45,141 nt of DNA from JBKSMP01 sp964582055 (GTDB taxonomy: Bacteria; Verrucomicrobiota; Verrucomicrobiia; Opitutales; UBA9783): assembly GCA_964582055.1 (NCBI GenBank), contig CAZOPT010000003.1, positions 1 through 45,141 on the forward strand. The letters run 5' to 3'. Below the pieces are notes generated by a model, which ran no database searches, was not told where the DNA came from, and saw nothing but the letters and a program-made list of their open reading frames with translations. Position numbers and translations under genes: made by a program. Position 1 is the stretch's first letter; the number at the start of each line of letters is the position of its first letter. Below are positions 1-8,396 of this stretch, one piece after another.

Positions 1-32
1 GTTTTTAGAAAGGATTATTGTAAGTTGTTTGT

Positions 33-1145
33 TTATAAAATTTCCAAAGCGAGACTATCGGCTAACAGCAGGCCTTTTGGGGTGCAATGTAAAATGGGAT
101 CTTGATAATTAATCCAACCTTGTTGTTGGAAGTATTGCCATAAAGGATTAAATTGAGCTAGATCTATATTCGGGAAACGTTTTTGTAGTTGTTGTAAATC
201 GATGCCTTCACACATTCTCAAACCGAAAATAAGACAATCTTTACATAGTGTAAGTTCATCTAACGTTTCTAGAGAAGCAAAGGTTTGTGTACCTTCAGGA
301 TCGATTTTAAAATGATTTTGGAAGCGTTGCTGTTGGAATTGTGAAGCGGCACTGGGGCCTATTCCAATCCATTCTTGCATGTGCCAAGTATTTACGTTAT
401 GTTTGCATTCAAAACCTGGTTTGGAGAAATTAGAAACTTCATAATGTTGATAGTCAAATTGAGGTAAAAAATTCCAAGTAAATTCGTAAAAGTCAGCTTC
501 TCGGTTATTATCTACCAACTGGTGGGTTTCTGGTATAAAGGGTCCTATTTCACTCTCGTAGGTTAGACAATAGGTTGAAATATGTTCTGGATTTAAACCT
601 ACAATTTCCTCTAAGTCTTTTTGCCAAAGTTTAAAATCGGAAAAATCTGGCGGAAAAATAAGGTCTAAATTAACATTGTCAAAACCAGCTTTTCGTATCC
701 ATTCGTAAGCTTCAAAAATCTGCTTACGTGTTTGTTTGCGGCCTAATTGCTTTAAAATGAGAGGATTAAAACTTTGTACTCCCATGGAAATACGAGTTAC
801 GCCAAGTTGTTTTAACTCCTGAAGTTTGTCGAGCGTTATTGTAACTGGTGAGATTTCCACTGTCCATTCTTTAGGCTTCATAGCAAGAGATTGACATAAA
901 TATCCTAAACGTTCGATTTGAGTTACCGACAAACAACTTGGACTACCCCCTCCCCAAAAAATAGTATTGATATAACGGCCTTTCAAACGTTCTTGCCATA
1001 TCCGAAATTCTCGTTCTACTTGATTAAAATAAGCTTTTATAGTTGCTTCCGTGGGTTGGACTTTGTAAAAATGACAATAAGCGCATTGATTTGCACAAAA
1101 AGGTACATGGATATAAAGACCTAAAGATAAAGCTTGTAAATTCAT
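33..1145 (-). CDS. hemW: HemW-like radical SAM heme chaperone
   Basis: This 370-residue protein is a radical SAM protein of the HemN/HemW family. The [4Fe-4S] cluster motif CxxxCxxC is at C17, C21 and C24 (CANQCAYC), followed by the SAM-binding glycine motif FWGGGSPS near residues 63-70. A family-typical stretch HNVNTWHMQEWIGIGPSAAS lies in the C-terminal half. Length and cluster spacing fit HemW (about 370-400 residues), the cytoplasmic heme chaperone, better than true oxygen-independent coproporphyrinogen oxidase HemN, which is about 450 residues and has an extra N-terminal segment. The gene is transcribed away from the lipoprotein gene at 1170 with only 24 bases between starts, so the two promoters must overlap. 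It is frequently mis-annotated as coproporphyrinogen III oxidase. No truncation or damaged motif is visible. Confidence 0.9.
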   Translation of the reverse strand: MNLQALSLGLYIHVPFCANQCAYCHFYKVQPTEATIKAYFNQVEREFRIWQERLKGRYINTIFWGGGSPSCLSVTQIERLGYLCQSLAMKPKEWTVEISPVTITLDKLQELKQLGVTRISMGVQSFNPLILKQLGRKQTRKQIFEAYEWIRKAGFDNVNLDLIFPPDFSDFKLWQKDLEEIVGLNPEHISTYCLTYESEIGPFIPETHQLVDNNREADFYEFTWNFLPQFDYQHYEVSNFSKPGFECKHNVNTWHMQEWIGIGPSAASQFQQQRFQNHFKIDPEGTQTFASLETLDELTLCKDCLIFGLRMCEGIDLQQLQKRFPNIDLAQFNPLWQYFQQQGWINYQDPILHCTPKGLLLADSLALEIL

Positions 1146-1169
1146 AAAAAATTGTAAATTATATAAAGT

Positions 1170-2111
1170 ATGAAAGTCAATTCGCCAATGTTAAAAAGTA
1201 TTTTTTCGTTCAGTTGCAAAACTTTACTTATTTTAAGCTTTTCAGGTTGTTCAAAAACGTTAACAAATGTTACACCTGATGATGCTCAGCGTAACCCTTC
1301 TAATTTGTATCGTTTTACGACGCAATGCAATGTTCGAATGAATAAAATTATTCCGGAAACATTGAAGCTTTCACTAGTGATTGATGGAGAAAAGTTTCCG
1401 TTAAAACCTTATGAATTGACACCGTCATTTTACTATTACGATTATTTTTTAGATTCAACTCGTACAGATGCAAAATACTTCTTTGAGGCTTGTTATACTA
1501 CTAACAATCGGGGAAATCGTGTTGAACGCTGTGACAAGACGCCTCTTGCTAAATTCAAAATTAAAGAGCATTTTTGTTCTTGTTTAGGTGGTGAACGTGC
1601 TCCCATAAGTGCAGAAGTAAAAGTATTAGGACAGGGATTTACTGCAGGTGATCTTGTTCAGGTAGGTGAATATAATGCGGTTACACATTTTATTTCGGAA
1701 AATGTGCTTTCATTCCAAGTCCCTAATGTTGAAGCTGGCAAGTTTTATCCTGTTTATTTTATTTCTAATGGAGAAAAGAATTTTATTGGAAACCTGCTTA
1801 TCGATCACGGTTTGTTATCGATAGATACCGATAGTATTGAACTCAGTACAGGTGACAAAGAAGAAATTACGATTTTTTCCTCTATAAAAGCAGGGCCTGG
1901 TGGTTTATACGTAAATGTTACTACTGATATCCCTAACAGCGTTATTATGCCAGAAGTTATCATTCCTGAAGGAGAAAATTCGGTAGCAGCTGAAATTGAA
2001 GGTGGTGATGCCGGCGAAGGACATTTGTATATTTCTGCAAAAGGTTTCAATGAGATTGAATTACCAATTATCGTTCAAGGTGATGAAGACGATACTGATT
2101 CTGAAGAGTAA
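1170..2111 (+). CDS. Lipoprotein with an IPT/TIG-like domain, function unknown
   Basis: This 313-residue predicted outer or inner membrane lipoprotein has a hydrophobic leader (about residues 10-26) ending in a lipobox-like FSGC. A second in-frame ATG at 1188 gives a more ordinary leader (MLKSIFSF...) and may be the true start; neither start has a clear Shine-Dalgarno. Residues about 145-200 (VLGQGFTAGDLVQVGEYNA...VPNVEAGKFYPVYFISN) resemble an IPT/TIG immunoglobulin-like domain. The following segment is beta-rich and the protein ends in an acidic tail (GDEDDTDSEE). Six cysteines besides the lipobox Cys could form disulfides, as expected for an exported protein. The gene stands alone, convergent with rsmI across a shared terminator. 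No enzymatic motif was found and its role is not known. Confidence 0.75.
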   Translation: MKVNSPMLKSIFSFSCKTLLILSFSGCSKTLTNVTPDDAQRNPSNLYRFTTQCNVRMNKIIPETLKLSLVIDGEKFPLKPYELTPSFYYYDYFLDSTRTDAKYFFEACYTTNNRGNRVERCDKTPLAKFKIKEHFCSCLGGERAPISAEVKVLGQGFTAGDLVQVGEYNAVTHFISENVLSFQVPNVEAGKFYPVYFISNGEKNFIGNLLIDHGLLSIDTDSIELSTGDKEEITIFSSIKAGPGGLYVNVTTDIPNSVIMPEVIIPEGENSVAAEIEGGDAGEGHLYISAKGFNEIELPIIVQGDEDDTDSEE

Positions 2112-2133
2112 TTGACTTTTCCATATAACTCTT

Positions 2134-2166
2134 AAGAGAGAAAATCTAAGGTTTTCTCTCTTTTTT
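2134..2166. terminator. Bidirectional rho-independent terminator
   Basis: A perfect 11-bp inverted repeat (AAGAGAGAAAA at 2134-2144 and TTTTCTCTCTT at 2152-2162) with a 7-base loop is followed by further T residues on the plus strand and preceded by A-rich stem bases that give U-rich RNA on the minus strand. It lies between the convergent ends of the lipoprotein gene and rsmI and can serve both. Confidence 0.75.
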
Positions 2167-2167
2167 A

Positions 2168-2890
2168 TTAAATTTTATAAGGAGCGACCAGAATAACAAA
2201 TTCTCCTTTTTCAGGAAATGATTTTTCATTAAATGTTGTTAAAGGACCACGATAAAAAGATTCATTTAGTTTTGTTAATTCGCGTGCAATCATAATATGT
2301 CGCTCAGGTTCAAGCCATTCCTTTAGTTGTATCACGAGTTTATGAATACGGTAAGGTGATTCGTAAAGAATCCAAGTGCCATCAAAGGTTTTATAAGCTT
2401 CGATAATTTTTTTCCTAGGACCTGGTTTTAAAGGCAAAAACCCAAGAAAACAAAAAGAATTACTTGGAAAACCAGAAACACTTAAAGCCGTGATAACAGC
2501 ACTTGGCCCTGGAATTGGGACAATTGATACTTCTTGTTCGCGACATAATTTTATAAGACGGTAACCTGGATCACTGATTGTTGGCGTACCTGCATCGCTT
2601 ACGAGAGCAATCGATTGACCGTTTTTTAAATTCTTTAAAAGATGTTGTGCACTTTTTTCTTCACCTGCATCACGATAAACAAACAATTTTTTATTGTGAA
2701 TGCCCAAGGCTGATAACAAACGTTGTGTACAACTTGGAGTTTCGCAGGCAATACAATCGCAAGTTTCTAAAATACGAATGGCGCGCAAGGTTAAATCCGC
2801 TAGATTTCCTAAAGGTGTTGCGACGACATAAAGCGTACCCGTCTGGGCAGTTTGATGTTCGCAAAGCGATTGAAAAGGGATATTAAGCAT
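2168..2890 (-). CDS. rsmI: 16S rRNA (cytidine-1402-2'-O)-methyltransferase RsmI
   Basis: This 240-residue protein belongs to the tetrapyrrole-methylase fold family and matches RsmI, which 2'-O-methylates C1402 of 16S rRNA using SAM. Visible landmarks are the N-terminal LYVVATPLGNLADLTLRA, the central ALVSDAGTPTISDPGYRL, PIPGPSAVITAL and the GFLP segment before the C-terminal domain. The length is short: E. coli RsmI is about 286 residues, so the C-terminal part is trimmed. Two usually conserved segments look changed: the family's 'AEDTRxT' reads CETPSCT here, and the 'H.HNE' stretch reads YRDAGEE. The gene overlaps the end of tyrS by 8 bases and is the last gene of the MFS-tyrS-rsmI operon. 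Confidence 0.88.
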   Translation of the reverse strand: MLNIPFQSLCEHQTAQTGTLYVVATPLGNLADLTLRAIRILETCDCIACETPSCTQRLLSALGIHNKKLFVYRDAGEEKSAQHLLKNLKNGQSIALVSDAGTPTISDPGYRLIKLCREQEVSIVPIPGPSAVITALSVSGFPSNSFCFLGFLPLKPGPRKKIIEAYKTFDGTWILYESPYRIHKLVIQLKEWLEPERHIMIARELTKLNESFYRGPLTTFNEKSFPEKGEFVILVAPYKI

Positions 2891-4064
2891 GTATTTTAAA
2901 GAACAGTTTTTTACCCACTTTTACAATCGTTTCTCCTTCTGGTAAACTTGCATTAATGTCGTTTATACGTTGCTCATTAACTTCTATGCCGCCTTGATCA
3001 ATCAAACGTTTTAATTCTTTTTTGCTGCTATTAAACAACTGTGTTGCAATGATCACATCCACAAGAGTTTTGCAATTTGTCAATTGCGAACGATCAAATT
3101 CTGGCATGGAATCTGGAATTTTCTTTTGGGAAAAAATTGTTTCAAATGTTTTTTGCTCTTTTAAAGCCACTTCTTCCCCAAAGAAATGCCCTACAAGCTG
3201 ACGTGCCAAAAACTTTTTCATATCCATTGGATGCTGCAATTTACGTGCTTCAATTTCTTCAGGTGTTTCAAGCAGCAATAAGCGAAAATATTCCCACATA
3301 GAATGATCTGGAATGGACATTATTTTCCCAAACATGTCTTTAGAACTATCATTAAAAGCAATGTAATTTCCGAAGCTTTTTGACATCTTTTTAGTACCAT
3401 CAAGTCCGACAAGCAAAGGCATACACAAAACAGCTTGTTCACTTTGCCCGAAGATCTTTTGGAATTGGCGGCCTAAGCACATGTTAAAAAGTTGATCAGT
3501 TCCACCCAATTCAACATCGGCTTCTAGAACAACTGAATCGTAAGCTTGCAAAACAGGATATAAAAATTCAACCAAAGCGATAGGGGTTTTTTCTGTATAA
3601 CGCTTGGTAAAGTCATCACGTTCTAGCAGTTGTGCAACGGTTAAATGACGTGTCAAACTGAGTAAATCTCCAAAACTCATTTTACCAAACCATTCACTAT
3701 TACGACGTGTTTCTGTTTTTCCTGGATCAATGATTTTAAAAGCTTGTTCTAAATACGTACTGGCATTTTGCTCGATTTGTTCGGGTGTTAAAATTGGACG
3801 CGTCGAAGAACGTCCACTTGGATCACCAATTTGCGTTGTATAATCACCGATTAAAAAGATGACCTTATGGCCCAATTCTTGAAATTGGCGTAATTTGTTA
3901 AAAACAACCCAATGCCCAAATGTTAAGTCCGGACGTGTAGGATCCACACCTAATTTTATACGCAATGGTTTTCTTTGTGCTAATTTTTCCTTAAGATTTG
4001 CATCACCTACATGTTTTTCAACATTTTGAACAATTTCATTCCACTGTTTTTCTACATTCATCAT
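2883..4064 (-). CDS. tyrS: Tyrosine--tRNA ligase
   Basis: This 393-residue class I aminoacyl-tRNA synthetase charges tRNA-Tyr. The HIGH-equivalent signature is DPTRPDLTFGHWV at about residues 41-53, and the KMSKS loop is intact at residues 226-230 (LDGTKKMSKSFGN). The tyrosine-recognition segment around YPVLQAYDSVVLEADVELGGTDQ is present. A C-terminal S4-type RNA-binding domain spans about residues 330-393 (SSKKELKRLIDQGGIEVN). The sequence style and length fit the TyrS2/TyrZ subclass rather than the E. coli-type enzyme. It overlaps the upstream MFS gene by 4 bases and rsmI downstream by 8, implying translational coupling. No missing motif. Confidence 0.95.
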   Translation of the reverse strand: MMNVEKQWNEIVQNVEKHVGDANLKEKLAQRKPLRIKLGVDPTRPDLTFGHWVVFNKLRQFQELGHKVIFLIGDYTTQIGDPSGRSSTRPILTPEQIEQNASTYLEQAFKIIDPGKTETRRNSEWFGKMSFGDLLSLTRHLTVAQLLERDDFTKRYTEKTPIALVEFLYPVLQAYDSVVLEADVELGGTDQLFNMCLGRQFQKIFGQSEQAVLCMPLLVGLDGTKKMSKSFGNYIAFNDSSKDMFGKIMSIPDHSMWEYFRLLLLETPEEIEARKLQHPMDMKKFLARQLVGHFFGEEVALKEQKTFETIFSQKKIPDSMPEFDRSQLTNCKTLVDVIIATQLFNSSKKELKRLIDQGGIEVNEQRINDINASLPEGETIVKVGKKLFFKIHA

Positions 4065-5305
4065 TTTGCTTTAATATTACGACTTCTCATTAAACATGCA
4101 ATGCATAATGCCAAAAAAGCTGTATTTAATAATACGCCTAATGCAAGCTCATAATCGCTTGCTTCGTATAATCGTAAACCATTGGCGTTAACAGTACCTG
4201 ACCAGTACTTATCTAAGGAATGTGCAACTAAATATTGCAAAAGTGTAAGCCCTAACATGTTAACGGTGTTGACCCATCCGACAATAAGGCCTGAAGTTTG
4301 TGGTGTGGATAATTGTGCTGCTAAAGCAAAACATAAAATATCTGCATAAGCGAAAAACCCGAGAGCAAATAATACTGCTTGCAAAACAAATGATGGTAAT
4401 TGACTAGGGCCATAAATGATAATACCAAACAAACAAATTATAACAATACAACAAACGCGTACACCAAGTAAACTACGCTTCCCATTGAAAAGCATTGGTA
4501 TAGCCAAAGCACCGATTAAAAAGCCTGCAAACATAAATTGATTATAAAAAACGGCCTGTACATCGCTTAGATGATATTTGGTAATCAATAAGGTGTTACC
4601 CCACAAATCCGATAATGTTGTTACAACCGCACATGTACCAATGGTTAACAAGGCGTAAAGAAAAATCCGATAATTTGTAATAACCGACCAAAAAGTCTTC
4701 CAAAAATTATCTTCAGAAGCTTTTGCTTTGACAATTTGAGTTTTTGGTAAAACGAAATAACAGATAATAAACAGAAAAACACCAACACTATTTAAGAACC
4801 ATAAAGCTTTTTGCCAATCATTAGTTAAAGAACAAATGTATTTTAACAAACCATTACCTAAAATAACAATTATGGTTCCCAAGGTACAGGTAATGCCAAT
4901 AAAAATACCACAAAGTTTGTCGGGAAAGGTATCAGAAACCACTTTAACGGTACTCATAAAAGCAGGAGCTGCGCCAATTCCAATTAAAATACGTCCCCAT
5001 TGTGCACATGCTATCGAGCTTGTATGTGTAAAAAGGAATTGTCCTATCAAACATAGGCCAAATGCAATTAATATAAACTTACGAACATCTACTCGATCTA
5101 ACAAAATTCCAAAAGGAATTTGCATGCAACTGTAGATAAATATGCAATAAGTACTTAAGGTTGCAAATTCGTGAGCAGAAAAATTAAAAGTAGCTCGAAT
5201 GTTATCTGTAAATGTGCTAGGATAGACTCTCAATAAGTATTGATAAGCATAAAATAATGAAAGTAAAAACCAATTAAGGTAGGCTTGCCGATTGTCTCGA
5301 TTCAT
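4061..5305 (-). CDS. MFS transporter
   Basis: This 414-residue integral membrane protein has about 12 predicted hydrophobic helices and the major-facilitator layout. The loop 2/3 segment GILLDRVDVRKFI matches the MFS signature 'GxxxDRxGRR', with the second part weakened. The style (short N-terminus NRQAYLNWFLLSLFYAYQYLLRVYPS, then NIRATFNFSAHEFATLSTYCIFIYS) resembles MFS carriers of intracellular bacteria such as Coxiella, Legionella and Rickettsia, whose substrates are mostly unknown. It is the first gene of an operon with tyrS (4-base overlap) and rsmI, so transcription should begin in 5306-5400. The substrate cannot be deduced from sequence. The family assignment is firm, the physiological role open. 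Confidence 0.85.
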   Translation of the reverse strand: MNRDNRQAYLNWFLLSLFYAYQYLLRVYPSTFTDNIRATFNFSAHEFATLSTYCIFIYSCMQIPFGILLDRVDVRKFILIAFGLCLIGQFLFTHTSSIACAQWGRILIGIGAAPAFMSTVKVVSDTFPDKLCGIFIGITCTLGTIIVILGNGLLKYICSLTNDWQKALWFLNSVGVFLFIICYFVLPKTQIVKAKASEDNFWKTFWSVITNYRIFLYALLTIGTCAVVTTLSDLWGNTLLITKYHLSDVQAVFYNQFMFAGFLIGALAIPMLFNGKRSLLGVRVCCIVIICLFGIIIYGPSQLPSFVLQAVLFALGFFAYADILCFALAAQLSTPQTSGLIVGWVNTVNMLGLTLLQYLVAHSLDKYWSGTVNANGLRLYEASDYELALGVLLNTAFLALCIACLMRSRNIKAK

Positions 5306-5346
5306 GATTTTATTAATCCAATCAGAAATTTTTTCTACAAGACAAG

Positions 5347-5427
5347 CTAAAAAAATATTTTTTTAGGCTTATATGCCTTTATTTGAATTACGCATTATCA
5401 TCTCGCTGCTACATAGAGAGATGATAA
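5347..5427. repeat. Inverted repeats in the metK-MFS intergenic region
   Basis: The 132-base spacer 5306-5437 holds two inverted repeats. TTATCATCTC (5395-5404) is repeated exactly inverted as GAGATGATAA (5418-5427) with a 13-base loop. CTAAAAAAATATTTTTTTAG (5347-5366) is a perfect 20-base palindrome that gives a T7 tract on either strand, next to a 4-bp AGGC/GCCT hairpin at 5365-5378. On the minus strand the order is metK stop, 10-bp hairpin, then the T tract about 30 bases later. This makes the repeats a probable transcription end for metK, but not a canonical terminator because the T tract is not adjacent to the stem. The rest of the spacer should hold the promoter of the MFS operon. Confidence 0.45.
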
Positions 5428-5437
5428 CAAGTACATT

Positions 5438-6583
5438 TTATTTACATAAATCTAGCAATTCTTGTACACGATTCGTTTGTTCCCATGGCAAGAAGGCTTT
5501 TGTAAAATGACCAAATTGCGTTGTTTGCCGATAAATGGGACGTTTTAAATCTAGGGCTTCTAGAATTGAAAAAGGACGTGCATCAAAAACTTGTGAAATC
5601 GCTTTGTGAAGTATGTCAATATCGCATTTTTCTGTTCCGTAAGTGGTCAAATCGTAATGAATGGGTTTTGTCCCTCCAATCGTATAAGCAAGACGTACTT
5701 CTACGCGACTCGCTAATTCGGCTGCAACGATATTCTTTGCAACCCATCGGCAAAAATAAGCTCCTGAACGATCTACTTTAGAGGGATCTTTTCCTGAAAA
5801 AGCACCACCACCATGATGAGCCCATCCACCATAAGTATCTACAATGATCTTGCGACCTGTTAGCCCAGAGTCTGCAGAAGGTCCTCCATGAACAAAACTT
5901 CCGCTGGAATTGATATAATAAGCGGTTTTATCTGAAAGCCATTCACCAGGAATGACATCTGGAATTAATTGCTCACGACAGTAAGCTTTGATTTTTTCTT
6001 GGCTGACACTTGTACTATGTTGAGTAGCCAAAACAATATTTTCAATTTCAACAGGACGGTTATTTTCGTAAAGCATAGTAACTAATGCCTTACAATCAGG
6101 ACGCAACCAAGAAATTTGATTTTCTTTCCTAGCTTTAGCCAATTGATGACATAAACGTTGAGCTAATATGTAAGATGCTGGTAAATATTCTGGCGTTTCG
6201 GCACATGCATATCCAAAGAAAAATCCTTGGTCACCTGCTCCAATTTCATTGGTATTTTTGGAAACAGCATCATTGATTTCACTCGATTGAGCTGTTAACA
6301 AATTAATAACAAACACCGAATCTGCATTAAAATCTTCTTTAAGATCTGTGTATCCAATATCACGAATTGCTTTGCGAACGATTGCTTCGTAGTTAAGTTG
6401 AGCAGTGGTAGAAATTTCTCCTGCCAAAACAACACAATTCGATTTTACAAGTGTTTCACAAGCAACATGTGCATTTCGATCTTGTTCTAGACAGGCATCT
6501 AAAACTGCGTCTGAAATGTAGTCGGCAACTTTATCTGGGTGTCCTTCCCCAACGGCTTCTGATGATATGTGTTCGTATTTCAT
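5438..6583 (-). CDS. metK: S-adenosylmethionine synthase
   Basis: This 381-residue methionine adenosyltransferase makes SAM from methionine and ATP in the cytoplasm. All key segments are present: EGHPDKVAD (about residues 13-20), the GAGDQGFFFGYA loop (about 118), LRPDCK with the Asp and Lys that bind ATP/metal, DSGLTGRKIIVDTYGG, and the P-loop-like GGGAFSGKDPSKVDRS near residue 258. The length matches the family (about 384), so the enzyme should be functional. The start ATG lies one base after the stop of the SAM-carrier gene upstream, so both are on one transcript. The pairing of a SAM importer with an intact synthase is unusual, because Rickettsia-type importers are often found where metK is decayed or lost. 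Confidence 0.95.
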   Translation of the reverse strand: MKYEHISSEAVGEGHPDKVADYISDAVLDACLEQDRNAHVACETLVKSNCVVLAGEISTTAQLNYEAIVRKAIRDIGYTDLKEDFNADSVFVINLLTAQSSEINDAVSKNTNEIGAGDQGFFFGYACAETPEYLPASYILAQRLCHQLAKARKENQISWLRPDCKALVTMLYENNRPVEIENIVLATQHSTSVSQEKIKAYCREQLIPDVIPGEWLSDKTAYYINSSGSFVHGGPSADSGLTGRKIIVDTYGGWAHHGGGAFSGKDPSKVDRSGAYFCRWVAKNIVAAELASRVEVRLAYTIGGTKPIHYDLTTYGTEKCDIDILHKAISQVFDARPFSILEALDLKRPIYRQTTQFGHFTKAFLPWEQTNRVQELLDLCK

Positions 6584-6584
6584 T

Positions 6585-7439
6585 TTATTCTTTTTTACAT
6601 TCCTTGTAAGTTAAATAAAGCGTGCAAGGTGCAATAATTGCAAATCCTAAACATGTAGATAGGGTTGGTTTTTCTGAAAAGAAAATAGAACCAAATAATG
6701 CTGACACAAAAAAGTCACAATACCGAAAAGGTGCTAAGGCTGATGCATCCATATAACAAAAGGATTTTAATAAACAATAAAATATAAGATTAGCTCCAAT
6801 GCCTAAGGCAATTAAAAGTCCTATGTTGTTAGTAAAAGCAAACGAATAATGTTTCATGGCTGGATAAGCGCTTAATAAGCAAGTGAAAAAAGCCGTATAA
6901 AATAGCATGTTTATCATAGATTCTTTACAAACATATTTCTTATTAAAGACGTCTAGCAATGCAAAAAGAAGCGAAGAAATAAGGATGATACAAGAACGTT
7001 TATCAAAACTTACATCTTGTGGATTTAAGACAACAAGAATTCCAATAAACCCAATTATTGTGGTTAACCAACGATCGCGATTAACGGACTCTTTCAAAAT
7101 AGGAATCGATAAAACCAATGTGAAAAATGGAATAGAGTAATTCAAAACAATTGCTGTACTAATTGGTACTAGCAATAATCCGTAACACCATAAAACTAAT
7201 CCTACAAATAGTAAAAGCCCTCTAAATACATGAATCTTCCAATAAGGAGTTAAGGAAAATCCTTGTTTGTACCACTGCCAAACCAAAAAGGGTAATAAAG
7301 TTATAGCACCTAATAAAAAACGGAAAAAAGTGATTTCTTCACCTGTTAAATCTTTCCCTAATTGTTTTTGGATAACGTCTAAACCCACTCCAATTACTAA
7401 ACTTGCTAAAAACCAACTTACACCTCGTAATAATTTCAT
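6585..7439 (-). CDS. EamA/DMT-family carrier, probable S-adenosylmethionine uptake transporter
   Basis: This 284-residue drug/metabolite transporter superfamily protein has ten hydrophobic helices in two EamA repeats (about residues 5-135 and 148-280). Segments such as GVSWFLASLV, EITFFRFLLGAITLLPF, VFRGLLLFVGLVLWCYGLL and RWLTTIIGFIGILVVLNPQ resemble, from memory, the characterised SAM transporter (Sam) of Rickettsia prowazekii. The position one base upstream of metK strengthens the SAM assignment. The family level is certain; the substrate is inference from similarity plus context. An alternative is another amphipathic amine or amino-acid exporter of the same superfamily. No promoter was assigned in the 54-base spacer upstream, which contains only a weak AAAAG/CTTTT hairpin. 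Confidence 0.75.
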   Translation of the reverse strand: MKLLRGVSWFLASLVIGVGLDVIQKQLGKDLTGEEITFFRFLLGAITLLPFLVWQWYKQGFSLTPYWKIHVFRGLLLFVGLVLWCYGLLLVPISTAIVLNYSIPFFTLVLSIPILKESVNRDRWLTTIIGFIGILVVLNPQDVSFDKRSCIILISSLLFALLDVFNKKYVCKESMINMLFYTAFFTCLLSAYPAMKHYSFAFTNNIGLLIALGIGANLIFYCLLKSFCYMDASALAPFRYCDFFVSALFGSIFFSEKPTLSTCLGFAIIAPCTLYLTYKECKKE

Positions 7440-7493
7440 ACGAATTTCAAAAAAGCAAATTGTTATTACAAAAGCGAGCTTTTTATTATGATT

Positions 7494-8241
7494 TTATTGG
7501 TTCCCTTTTTTTATTACTAGAAGGTCTATAGGTCGCATACAAAAGTGAAATTCTCCATATGTACCTTTGTTATTAAATCGAGATAACTCTAATCCTAATT
7601 TAATCTTTTTAGCCAATTCTTGATGATAGCCTATGGCATCCAAATGTTCATTTTTTTCCATGTGGCATTTATACGCAGAAATGTCTCCTGCTCCCTGTGC
7701 AATGAAATGACAAATGATATTTGCTATATAATTTCCACGCATATTATAATTCCGAGGATTAAGAAACATTTCACTTAAAAAACTTTTTGAGCCTATTCCA
7801 AATTGTTTAATAAAATTTTGAAGATTTGATATGCTTTTTTCTTGAAACATACAAGTAAAAAGTAAAAGTCCTGAATTTTTTAATAGTTTTCCAAAAATTT
7901 CCCATGTTTCTGCAGGAATATACTCTATTGTTTGTCCTCCAACAATGACATAATCAAAAAAATTATTTAATTGCGGGAATTTTTCTAATAAATTAACATA
8001 TTGACGAAAATCACACTTTAAAGCGTTATAATCAGACCCAGGATAATTTTCCCATGCACTGGTAAATATACTTTTTTCATAATTTTGTGTGTTATATCGT
8101 ATTTCTGATCCTTCAGTAGGGTATGATTGTTCAAATCCTACAAATAAGACACTTTTAGCTTCAGAGTTATAATTTAATACTCTTTGTATAACAGCTTCGT
8201 CAGTTTCTTGAATTTTATTGTTTTCATAAGGACTAATTTTT
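7494..8241 (-). CDS. Methyltransferase-like protein, 5' end lost in the assembly gap
   Basis: Reading the minus strand back from the stop at 7494, the frame stays open past the first ATG (7850) all the way to the N gap at 8242, so the real gene is longer than the 118-codon ATG-to-stop part. The open frame encodes about 249 residues. These include SEAKSVLFVGFEQ, which resembles a SAM-binding motif I region, and FFDYVIVGGQTIEYIP followed by a 'KLLKNSGLLLFT' strand. Together they are typical of the post-I and IV-V parts of class I SAM-dependent methyltransferases. The substrate is unknown. Its location next to a SAM carrier and metK, on the same strand, fits a SAM-consuming role. The N-terminus may be the small open frame at 8388-8630 beyond the gap. 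The family call is moderate because motif I is degenerate. Confidence 0.55.
8187..8241. repeat. 55-base direct repeat, copy 1 (left gap flank)
   Basis: These 55 bases are identical to 8342-8396 on the other side of the N gap. A duplication that abuts a 100-N gap on both sides and is exactly 55 bases long is best read as two contig ends sharing one k-mer (k = 55 is a common assembler setting), not as a biological repeat. Confidence 0.85.
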
Positions 8242-8341
8242 NNNNNNNNNNNNNNNNNNNNNNNNNNNNNNNNNNNNNNNNNNNNNNNNNNNNNNNNNNN
8301 NNNNNNNNNNNNNNNNNNNNNNNNNNNNNNNNNNNNNNNNN
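8242..8341. other. Assembly gap of 100 N
   Basis: There are exactly 100 consecutive N, the conventional length for a scaffold gap of unknown size. Both flanks are the same 55 bases, so the real distance may be zero (overlapping ends) or the gap may hide a collapsed repeat. It interrupts the methyltransferase-like gene. Confidence 0.97.
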
Positions 8342-8396
8342 TATAACAGCTTCGTCAGTTTCTTGAATTTTATTGTTTTCATAAGGACTAATTTTT
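8342..8396. repeat. 55-base direct repeat, copy 2 (right gap flank)
   Basis: This is an identical copy of 8187-8241, immediately right of the N gap. If the two copies are merged, the minus-strand frame from 8630 runs into the methyltransferase-like frame with a one-base offset at a run of seven A. Confidence 0.85.

Noticed and set aside
8184..8366. Open frame translating through the N run
   Set aside because: It exists only because N codons are not counted as stops; its flanks are the two copies of the 55-base overlap.
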